Positions 26,577 to 33,560 of a stretch of 64,000 bases of DNA are shown here, one piece after another. How positions within the stretch are numbered: position 1 is the first letter of the stretch; every line of letters begins with the position of its first letter. The stretch is from Streptomyces decoyicus. Lineage in GTDB: Bacteria > Actinomycetota > Actinomycetes > Streptomycetales > Streptomycetaceae. Under the pieces are notes generated by a model. That model was not told the origin of the DNA. It worked only from the letters and a program-made list of their open reading frames with translations, and searched no databases. The DNA is taken from assembly GCF_019880305.1 (NCBI RefSeq), contig NZ_CP082301.1, positions 3,162,001 through 3,226,000 of the forward strand, read 5' to 3'. A program made the translations under genes and the position numbers.

Positions 26577-28373
26577 TCACTTCATCCGCGTGGCCCACTC
26601 CCGTACCTTCTTGATCCGCTCACCCAGCTGCCCGGCGGTGGCCTCCGCGCTCGGCGGCCCGCCGCACACCCGCCGCAGCTCGGTGTGGATCACACCGTGC
26701 GGCTTCCCGCTCTGGTGGACATACGCCCCCACCAGCGTGTTCAGCTGCTTCCTGAGCTCCAGCAGCTCCTTGTGCGTGACCACGGGACGCCGCTCGGCCG
26801 GCAGCTCCAGCAGATCCGCCTCCGCATCCGGCCGCTTCTTGCTGTGGGCGATCTGCCGCGCCTGCCGCTTCTGGAGCAGCATCTGCACCTGGTCGGGCTC
26901 CAGCAGTCCGGGGATGCCGAGGTAGTCCTGCTCCTCCTCGCTGCCCGCGTGGGCCTGCATCCCGAACTCGGCACCGTCGTAGAGCACCCGGTCGAAGACC
27001 GCCTCCGACTCCAGCGCCTCGAACGAGAACTGCTCCTGCTCGCCGGTGTCCTCGTCCTGCTCCTTGTTCGCCTCCTCCATCTCCTTCTCGGATTCGGCGT
27101 ACGGGTCCTCCTCCCCGTCCTTCTTCGGCTTGTCGAGGACGTGGTCGCGCTCGACCTCCATCTCGTTGGCGAAGCCGAGGAGCATCGGGACGGTGGGCAG
27201 GAAGACGGAGGCGGTCTCGCCGCGCTTGCGGGAGCGCACGAAGCGCCCGACGGCCTGCGCGAAGAACAGCGGCGTCGAGATCGTGGTGGCGTACACCCCG
27301 ACCGCCAGCCGCGGCACGTCCACCCCCTCGGACACCATCCGGACCGCGACCATCCAGCGGTCCTGGGAGTACGCGAAGTCGTCGATGCGCTGCGAGGCCC
27401 CGGAGTCGTCGGACAGGACGAGGGTGGCGCCCTCGCCCGTGATCTCCCGGATCAGCTTGGCGTACGCCCGTGCCTGCTCCTGGTCGGAGGCGATCACCAG
27501 CGCCCCGGCGTCCGGGATGGACTTACGGACCTCGCTCAGCCGCTGGTCGGCGGCGCGCAGCACATTGGGCATCCACTCGCCGCGCGGATCCAGCGCGGTA
27601 CGCCAGGCCTGCGAGACCGCGTCCTTGGTCATCGGCTCGCCGAGCCGGGCCGCGATCTCGTCGCCCGCCTTCGTCCGCCAGCGCATGTTGCCGCTGTAGG
27701 AGAGGAAGATGACCGGCCGGACGACGCCGTCGCCCAGCGCGTTCCCGTATCCATAGGTGTAGTCGGCGGAGGAACGCCGGATGCCGTCGTTGCCCTCCTC
27801 GTACGTCACGAACGGAATCGGGTTGGTGTCGGACCGGAAGGGCGTACCGGTCAGCGCGAGCCGCCGGGTGGCCGGCTCGAAAGCCTCCAGGCACGCCTCG
27901 CCCCATGACTTCGAGTCACCGGCGTGGTGGATCTCGTCGAGGATGACCAGCGTCTTGCGCTGCTCGATCCGGTTGCGGTGCAGCATGGGCCGTACGCCCA
28001 CACCGGCATAGGTGATCGCGACGCCGTGGTACTCGCGGCCCAACGGCCCCGCGCTGTACTCCGGGTCGAGCTTGATCCCTATCCGCGCCGCCGCCTCCGC
28101 CCACTGCTTCTTCAGATGCTCGGTCGGTGCGACGACAGTCACCTGCTGCACGACGTGGTGGTGCAGCAGCCACGAGGCGAGCGTGAGCGCGAACGTCGTC
28201 TTGCCGGCTCCGGGCGTCGCGACGGCGAGGAAGTCTCTCGGCTGGGTCTGGATGTAGCGGTCCATGGCCGCCTGCTGCCAGGCACGCAGCTTGTTCGCGG
28301 TACCCCAAGGGGCCCGTCCCGGGAAGGCCGGGGACAGATGATGGTTATTGGTGGCGCTGGTGGTGGTAGTCAC
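26577..28373 (-). CDS. Superfamily 2 DEAD/DEAH-box helicase
   Basis: 598 residues. Motif I AVATPGAGKTTFAL, motif II LVILDEIHHAG (DEIH), motif III LALTGTPFRSD, and C-terminal RecA-like domain with VSEGVDVPRL and QAVGRFVRSRK (motif VI). The layout resembles UvrB/RecG-type and phage-like helicases acting on DNA. An acidic Glu-rich insertion (about 425-455) precedes the C-terminal third, which has no known domain. GTG or ATG start at 28373 (TTTTSATNN). Widely conserved in Streptomyces; exact role unknown. Confidence 0.9.
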   Translation of the reverse strand: MTTTTSATNNHHLSPAFPGRAPWGTANKLRAWQQAAMDRYIQTQPRDFLAVATPGAGKTTFALTLASWLLHHHVVQQVTVVAPTEHLKKQWAEAAARIGIKLDPEYSAGPLGREYHGVAITYAGVGVRPMLHRNRIEQRKTLVILDEIHHAGDSKSWGEACLEAFEPATRRLALTGTPFRSDTNPIPFVTYEEGNDGIRRSSADYTYGYGNALGDGVVRPVIFLSYSGNMRWRTKAGDEIAARLGEPMTKDAVSQAWRTALDPRGEWMPNVLRAADQRLSEVRKSIPDAGALVIASDQEQARAYAKLIREITGEGATLVLSDDSGASQRIDDFAYSQDRWMVAVRMVSEGVDVPRLAVGVYATTISTPLFFAQAVGRFVRSRKRGETASVFLPTVPMLLGFANEMEVERDHVLDKPKKDGEEDPYAESEKEMEEANKEQDEDTGEQEQFSFEALESEAVFDRVLYDGAEFGMQAHAGSEEEQDYLGIPGLLEPDQVQMLLQKRQARQIAHSKKRPDAEADLLELPAERRPVVTHKELLELRKQLNTLVGAYVHQSGKPHGVIHTELRRVCGGPPSAEATAGQLGERIKKVREWATRMK

Positions 28374-28555
28374 GGTCTCCGTCGGCTGAACTCGGCGATC
28401 GGCAACCGCGTCAGCCTACCCGTGCGCCGGTTCACGCTCCGGGGTTACGACGCCGGGTCACCCCGGGGTGGGACCGAGGTCACAGTCGCCATCCGGCCCT
28501 GGATGCCGGTGGTTCCCGTGGTGGGGGCGGTGCCGCGGCCGTCGGCGCCGCTCCC

Positions 28556-30112
28556 TCAACCCCGCTCCGGCCGCAACCGGGTTGTTACACCGGCGCCCGC
28601 CAGCGCCACCACCGCCATCGCCGCGAACACGGCCGCGAAGGCCGCCGGATGACTCACCGAACCGGCACCGGCGGCGGCCGCGGGCCCGTCCACCGCGATC
28701 GAGCCACCGCCGAACGCCACGAACAGCACACCGCTGAGGCCGACGAAGGTGACATTGCCCAGTGCGTCCGACATCTGGAGGGACGCGGAGTTGCTGCCCG
28801 CCTCCTGCGGCCGGGACAGCTTCAGCAGCAGGACGCCGCCACTGGAGATGTTCAGGCCCATGCCGAACCCCCCGACCGTCCAGCCCGCCGCGACGATCGC
28901 GGCCGGCACGCCGTCGAGCAGGGCCAGCGGCACCGTCACGATGGCCGCCGCCAGGAGGACCATCCCCAGGCCCATCAGCCGCTCCCGGTACGGCTCCATC
29001 CGCGGCCTGCTCTGGACGTACGAACCGAGCGCCCAGGTCAGTCCGCCGCCGGTGAGGGAGAGGCCGGCGAGGGTGGCGGACAGTCCGCGCTGGGTCACCA
29101 GCATCAGCGGGATGAAGCTCTCGGCGGCGACCAGCGCGCCCGCGGCCAGCCCACGCATCAGCACCACGCTCGGCAGACCGCGCGCCGCCCGGAACGTGCC
29201 GCGGGGCAGCAGCCGCACGATGCCCGGTACCAGCAGGGCCAGTCCGGCGCCCGCGGGCAGCAGCGCGAACCAGGCCGGATGCTGGCCCGCGTACTGGAGC
29301 AGGCAGGCGCCCACGGCGACGGCCAGCGCGAGCAGACAGCGCCGGTTGCCCAGCACCTGCCGCGCGCCGCCGCGCGGGCCGGGCGGTGTACGGGGCAGCT
29401 TGCGCAACGCGGGCAGCATCACCGCGAGCGGCAGCAGTATCAGGAGGGGGATGGCGAGGAAGACCCAGCGCCAGCCGAGCTGTTCGGTGACGGCCCCCGC
29501 GACCAGCGGACCGACGATCACCGGCACCACCCAGGCCGCCGAGAACGACGCCATGATCGACGGGCGCAACCGCTCGGGATAGGCACGGCCGACGACCACA
29601 TACAGCGATACCACCACCAGCCCGCCGCCGATGCCCTGCACCCCGCGGCCGGCGATGAACATCCCCATGCTCGGGGCACCGCCCGCCACCAGCAGCCCCA
29701 CCCCGAACGCGGCGATCCCGCCGAACAGCGGTCCGAGCGGGCCGCGCCGGTCGCTCCACTCCCCCGCGAGCGCCATCGCGAACAGGCTCGCCGTGAAGAA
29801 GGCGGAGAAGGCGAAGGCGTACAGACCGATGCCGTCCAGGGCGCGGGCGGCGACGGGCATCGCGGTGTTCACGGCACTCGCCTCGAAGGCGACGACCGAG
29901 ACGACGGAGATGATCCCGAAGGTGAGCGCGCGGTGGGCACGGCCGAGGATGCCGGCGCCATCGGGCGCGTCGCCGGGGGGCGCGGAGTGGGTCGGGTGGG
30001 TGGTGGTGGCGGCGACGACGGTGCTGGTGGCGGAGTCGGGGGCGGGGGCAGCGGGGGGATCGATCTCGGCGCCGGGGTCGGGGTCGGCGCCGCGGGGGCG
30101 GTCAGCGGTCAT
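28556..30112 (-). CDS. MFS transporter, multidrug efflux type
   Basis: 518 residues with about 14 membrane helices after a ~65-residue disordered N-terminus. The loop 2-3 motif is EWSDRRGPLGP, and the helix 4 region reads GRGVQGIGGGLVVVSLYVVV. Overall it resembles the DHA2/EmrB-like exporters. ATG 30112 is preferred because the following sequence is Streptomyces-like low complexity ending at the first helix. Divergent from an alpha/beta hydrolase. Confidence 0.88.
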   Translation of the reverse strand: MTADRPRGADPDPGAEIDPPAAPAPDSATSTVVAATTTHPTHSAPPGDAPDGAGILGRAHRALTFGIISVVSVVAFEASAVNTAMPVAARALDGIGLYAFAFSAFFTASLFAMALAGEWSDRRGPLGPLFGGIAAFGVGLLVAGGAPSMGMFIAGRGVQGIGGGLVVVSLYVVVGRAYPERLRPSIMASFSAAWVVPVIVGPLVAGAVTEQLGWRWVFLAIPLLILLPLAVMLPALRKLPRTPPGPRGGARQVLGNRRCLLALAVAVGACLLQYAGQHPAWFALLPAGAGLALLVPGIVRLLPRGTFRAARGLPSVVLMRGLAAGALVAAESFIPLMLVTQRGLSATLAGLSLTGGGLTWALGSYVQSRPRMEPYRERLMGLGMVLLAAAIVTVPLALLDGVPAAIVAAGWTVGGFGMGLNISSGGVLLLKLSRPQEAGSNSASLQMSDALGNVTFVGLSGVLFVAFGGGSIAVDGPAAAAGAGSVSHPAAFAAVFAAMAVVALAGAGVTTRLRPERG

Positions 30113-30331
30113 CGAGCCAGCGTAAGGGCCGTATGGCGGCTGTGCCCCTGTCGGGAGACGGGGATCGGGTCGGTCGTCGGTCCTACGTCGCGGTGGCCGT
30201 CGGTCCTGCGCCGCGGTGGTCGGCGATGCCTCGCGGTGGCCGGCGCGGCTCTCCCTCGCCTCCGACGCCGCGCGCCCCTTCGTCGTCGTTGCCGCGAGTT
30301 CTCCTTGCCGCACGCCGGGCAAGCTGTCCGT

Positions 30332-31195
30332 ATGCCGCACTTCCGTACATACGACGATGTCGAGCTCCACTACCGCGTCCTCGGACCGGCCGACTCGCCC
30401 CTGCCGCCCCTGGTGTGCCTGGCCGGCGGCCCCGGGCGGGACGCCGCGTACCTGGGCGACCTCGGCGGGATGGCCGCACACCGGCAGCTGATCATCCCGG
30501 ACAGCCGCGGCACCGGCGACTCCCCGTCCGCCGCCGACCCGTCCCGCTATGCCTTCCCGCAGCTCTCCGAGGATGTCGAAGCGCTCCGCGAGCACCTGGG
30601 CCTGGAGCGGTTCGCGCTGCTCGCGCACGACGCGGGTGCCGCGGTCGCGCAGGCGTACGCGGCGGGGCATCCGCAACGGCTGAGCCGGCTGGTGCTGGTC
30701 TGCCCCGGCTCCCGTCTCCAGGGCGAACTTCCCGACGACGCACAGGAGATCTTCGCGTCGCGGGCGCACGAGGAGTGGTGGCCGCAGGCTTCGGCGGCCG
30801 TACAGCAGCTGGCCGACGCGTCCGATCTGAGCGAAGTACGGGAGCTGCTGTTCGCCGCGGCACCGCTCGCCTACGGACGGTGGGACGAGCCGCAGCGGGC
30901 CCATGCCGCCACGGAGGGCGAGCAGTTGGGGCCGGTACCCCGGGCCGGGTTCTGGCAGGGCGTGGACGAGCAGCTGCGGACGGCGCTGGCGGCCGGGCTG
31001 CGGGAGGTGACCTGCCCGGTGCTGGTGGTGACCGGTGACCGGGACGCGGTGACCGGTATGCGGGCGGGCGAGCTGGTGGCCGCGTCGTTCCCGGACGCGC
31101 GGGTGCGGCAGCTGCACGAGGTGGGCCACTACCCATGGGTGGATGCACCGGAGATGTTCGGACCGGTGGTGGAGGAGTTCCTGCACACGGCCTGA
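30332..31195 (+). CDS. Alpha/beta hydrolase with Asp at the nucleophile position
   Basis: 287 residues. The oxyanion region reads CLAGGPGRDAAYLGD, as in proline iminopeptidase-like hydrolases. The nucleophile elbow is LLAHDAGAAVAQ, with Asp where esterases and peptidases have Ser (GHSxG); the acid is in VTGDRDAVTG and the His in EVGHYPWVDAP. Asp nucleophiles are typical of haloalkane dehalogenases and epoxide hydrolases, so the chemistry may differ from its closest-looking relatives. Start ATG 30332 (MPHFRTYDDVELHY). Confidence 0.85.
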   Translation: MPHFRTYDDVELHYRVLGPADSPLPPLVCLAGGPGRDAAYLGDLGGMAAHRQLIIPDSRGTGDSPSAADPSRYAFPQLSEDVEALREHLGLERFALLAHDAGAAVAQAYAAGHPQRLSRLVLVCPGSRLQGELPDDAQEIFASRAHEEWWPQASAAVQQLADASDLSEVRELLFAAAPLAYGRWDEPQRAHAATEGEQLGPVPRAGFWQGVDEQLRTALAAGLREVTCPVLVVTGDRDAVTGMRAGELVAASFPDARVRQLHEVGHYPWVDAPEMFGPVVEEFLHTA

Positions 31196-31247
31196 GGGAC
31201 GGCTTGAGGGACGACGCCTTGAGGGACGACGCCTTGAGGGACAGGGG
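31191..31247. repeat. 15-bp tandem repeat starting at a stop codon
   Basis: Two perfect units CTTGAGGGACGACGC (31203-31217, 31218-31232) are flanked by partial copies CCTGAGGGACGG and CTTGAGGGACAGG. The first partial copy contains the TGA of the hydrolase gene. Confidence 0.85.
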
Positions 31248-31362
31248 CGCCCACCGGAGCCCCACCGGAGCCCCGCCCCGACGGCACAGGCCCGGCTTCA
31301 TGAACGGCATGTTGCCCCCTGTTGCCCCGCATGACAGCTCCATGGCACCCCGCCCCGTCCCC

Positions 31363-31393
31363 TTGCCGGACACCCCACTCGGCGGCCTACAGT
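31363..31393 (+). promoter_or_regulatory. Probable promoter of tRNA-Cys
   Basis: TTGCCG at 31363 and TACAGT at 31388 with a 19-bp spacer, about 20 bp before the mature tRNA. Confidence 0.45.
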
Positions 31394-31413
31394 CGGGATC
31401 AGCACAGCAACCC

Positions 31414-31488
31414 GGCCGTGTGCCCGAGTGGTTTAGGGACTCGCCTGCAAAGCGAGTTACGTGGGTTCGATTCCCGCCACGGCCTCCA
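31414..31488 (+). tRNA. tRNA-Cys (GCA)
   Basis: A full cloverleaf can be drawn. Acceptor GGCCGTG pairs with CACGGCC, the D-stem is CCC/GGG, and the anticodon stem CTCGC/GCGAG encloses loop CTGCAAA with anticodon GCA. The variable loop is TTAC, the T-arm is GTGGG-TTCGATT-CCCGC, the discriminator is T, and CCA is encoded. The single tRNA stands alone. Confidence 0.97.
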
Positions 31489-31511
31489 ACGCCCCTGCAC
31501 AGGCTGCAAGT

Positions 31512-31541
31512 AGGGAGGCTCTCCCAACGGAGGGCCTCCCT
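31512..31541 (+). terminator. Hairpin after tRNA-Cys
   Basis: AGGGAGGC and GCCTCCCT form an 8-bp stem with a 14-nt loop, 24 bp after the tRNA. Confidence 0.5.
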
Positions 31542-31662
31542 CACCGCAATCCCTATGACGATCCCCCGGAACGCAACCAACCCGCCGGGGCGAGCGGGGA
31601 TTTGCCATTAAATCCCAACTGACACCCGGCGGGCGGGACAAGCCGTCCTCTGGCGGACTTCG

Positions 31663-31980
31663 TCACTGCGGGATGCACACCTTGCTCGACACGACCCGAC
31701 CCGTGGCGGAGTCGAACCTCTCAGTCGTGAAGCACCTCGGCGGCTTCTCCCTCTGGTTATCCCTCTGGTTGTTATCCCGCTGGTTATTCCTCTGGTTCTG
31801 ACCGCACCTGCCCGGGTGGCGATCGCACCAGCTTCTGTTCGGTGAGTCAGAGGAGGCGGCTACCGTTCGCTCTTGGGAAACTGCACTAGCCATCGGGGCT
31901 GCTGTTGAAAAGGCAATTGCCGACGCTGCGCAACAGGCGCCAAGGACTCCGGCTATTCGCCGCCACATTTTGCTGGCCAT
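31663..31980 (-). CDS. Small secreted Asn/Gln/Arg-rich protein
   Basis: 105 residues from ATG 31980 (MASKMWRRIAGVLGACCAAS). Residues 1-33 look like a signal peptide with cleavage near MASA. The mature part has a Cys-containing segment (SWCDRHPGRCGQ), a low-complexity stretch of repeated NQRDN/NQRNN phrases, and a second Cys pair (PPRCFTTERF...SKVCIPQ). Four mature cysteines suggest two disulfides. No family recognised. The coding sequence is lower in GC than its neighbours and lies close to tRNA-Cys, hinting at acquisition. Start supported by GGAG 10 nt upstream. Confidence 0.65.
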   Translation of the reverse strand: MASKMWRRIAGVLGACCAASAIAFSTAAPMASAVSQERTVAASSDSPNRSWCDRHPGRCGQNQRNNQRDNNQRDNQREKPPRCFTTERFDSATGRVVSSKVCIPQ

Positions 31981-32263
31981 GGCAACGGCTCCATCTCTTG
32001 GGAAATATTCCTGAACGTGCTGTAATTCCAGGCTCCACCTACGCTTCACGGCCCGCAAGCTGGCTTCGCTGGACCCAATACAGCTGTCTCGTAAGGCAAG
32101 TATGCGACTTCATCTAAAGACGCACCCCGGCCGGCACTCCGGCAACGGCTCACGTCCTGAGCCTGGCAATCACCGGCTCCTGCACGGAGAGAGAGAAGGA
32201 AATCAGCGTCAGGCACACGGAGTTGGTGTCGGCCTGTGCACAAGTGGCAGGCAGCGCGCCGCG

Positions 32264-32269
32264 TACCCT
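32264..32269 (+). promoter_or_regulatory. -10 element for a leaderless M20 peptidase transcript
   Basis: TACCCT ends 7 nt before GTG 32276. No ribosome site is visible, so transcription probably starts at the start codon. The -35 is weak. Confidence 0.4.
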
Positions 32270-32275
32270 TGCGGC

Positions 32276-33403
32276 GTGACGATGCACAAGACCGTAAACG
32301 TGAGTGTTGACGCGATGCTTGCGGACCTCAGGACACTCGTCGAAATCGAGTCTCCCTCGCGCGATCTCCACGCCTTGACGGCCTCGGCCGAAGCCGTCGC
32401 CGCCGTCATCGAGAGCCGTCTGGGCGGGCGGTCCAACCTCATTGCGAGCGACGCCGGGCCGCACGTCCACTGGTCGGCCGGTGGCGATCCCGCAGTGCTG
32501 ATCCTCGGTCACCATGACACGGTGTTTCCCCTCGGCACCCTTGAACGGCGCCCGTTCACGGTCGAAGACGGGCATGCCACCGGCCCCGGGGTCTTTGACA
32601 TGCTGGGCGGTCTGGTGCAGGCCATTCACGGCCTGGCGACGCTCGATGACCGGTCGGGCGTCGAGATCCTGGTGACCGCCGACGAAGAGGTCGGCTCCCG
32701 CTCCTCCCGAGCCCTCATCGAAGAACGAGCCCTTGCCTGCGGCGCGGTACTGGTGTGCGAGGGCGCTGCCGAGGGCGGCGGCCTGAAGACCGGCCGTAAA
32801 GGCTGCGGCACGTTCCAAGTCTCCGTCACGGGCCGGGCGTCGCACGCAGGCCTTGAGCCCGCGGCCGGGGTCAACGCCCTGATCGAGGCCTCCCACCAGG
32901 TACTGGATATCGCAGCGCTCGACAGGCCCGACATCGGCACGACCGTCACCCCGACCGTCGCGTCCGCAGGAACCCTGGACAACGTCGTTCCCGCGGAGGC
33001 GACCGTCATCGTCGACGTCCGGGTCGAGTCGGCCGACGAGAAGGACCGCATCGAAGCGGCGTTCGCGGGACTGGCTCCGCATCTCGACGAGGCGGAGATC
33101 GCGGTTCAGGGAGCCGTCAGCCGGCCCCCGATGCCCGAGTCGGCGGCGGCAGAACTCTTTGCGGTGGCACGGCGACTGCTTCCCGGCATCGAAGGCATGG
33201 CAGTCGGCGGCGGAAGCGACGGCAACTTCACGGCCGCGCTGGGGGTGCCCACCCTCGACGGCCTCGGAGCAGTCGGGGGCGGCGCCCACGCCGACCACGA
33301 GTATCTGGTGATCGGCGCCATGGCCGAGCGGGCGGACCTTGTTGCCGGGCTGGTGCACGCGCGGCAGAACGCAGCGGAGAAGGAGAGCCTGCGCGACCTG
33401 TGA
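32276..33403 (+). CDS. M20 family metallopeptidase (carboxypeptidase G2-like)
   Basis: 375 residues. Zinc ligands and catalytic residues are recognisable: His and Asp in LGHHDTVFPLG, the bridging Asp in GPGVFDMLGG, catalytic and ligand Glu in TADEEVGS, acid in VCEGA, and the final His in GGAHADHEYL. A dimerisation domain occupies ~175-285. It probably removes C-terminal glutamate or deacylates small peptides. GTG 32276 sits at the predicted transcription start; ATG 32282 is the alternative. Upstream (31981-32275) no other gene is seen. Confidence 0.9.
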   Translation: MTMHKTVNVSVDAMLADLRTLVEIESPSRDLHALTASAEAVAAVIESRLGGRSNLIASDAGPHVHWSAGGDPAVLILGHHDTVFPLGTLERRPFTVEDGHATGPGVFDMLGGLVQAIHGLATLDDRSGVEILVTADEEVGSRSSRALIEERALACGAVLVCEGAAEGGGLKTGRKGCGTFQVSVTGRASHAGLEPAAGVNALIEASHQVLDIAALDRPDIGTTVTPTVASAGTLDNVVPAEATVIVDVRVESADEKDRIEAAFAGLAPHLDEAEIAVQGAVSRPPMPESAAAELFAVARRLLPGIEGMAVGGGSDGNFTAALGVPTLDGLGAVGGGAHADHEYLVIGAMAERADLVAGLVHARQNAAEKESLRDL

Positions 33404-33421
33404 GCGCCCACGCCGTCGGGC

Positions 33422-33473
33422 GCTGCGGTCGCGCACCGCGGTCACGAACTGCGGTCACGCACTGCGGTCACGA
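33422..33473. repeat. 13-bp tandem repeat, four copies
   Basis: Units GCTGCGGTCGCGC, ACCGCGGTCACGA, ACTGCGGTCACGC, ACTGCGGTCACGA run head to tail, 18 bp past the M20 peptidase stop in the convergent gap. Confidence 0.88.
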
Positions 33474-33560
33474 ACCTTCAGCCCCAGATCAGCCGGGACC
33501 CACCCCAACCAACCCAGCCCGAGTCCCGGCCCGCCCCGCACCGGCCTCCCCCACCCCCTC

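Noticed and set aside
31414..32275. Prophage or integrative element inserted at tRNA-Cys
   Set aside because: No integrase, excisionase or duplicated tRNA 3' end is visible; only one odd small gene lies beside the tRNA.
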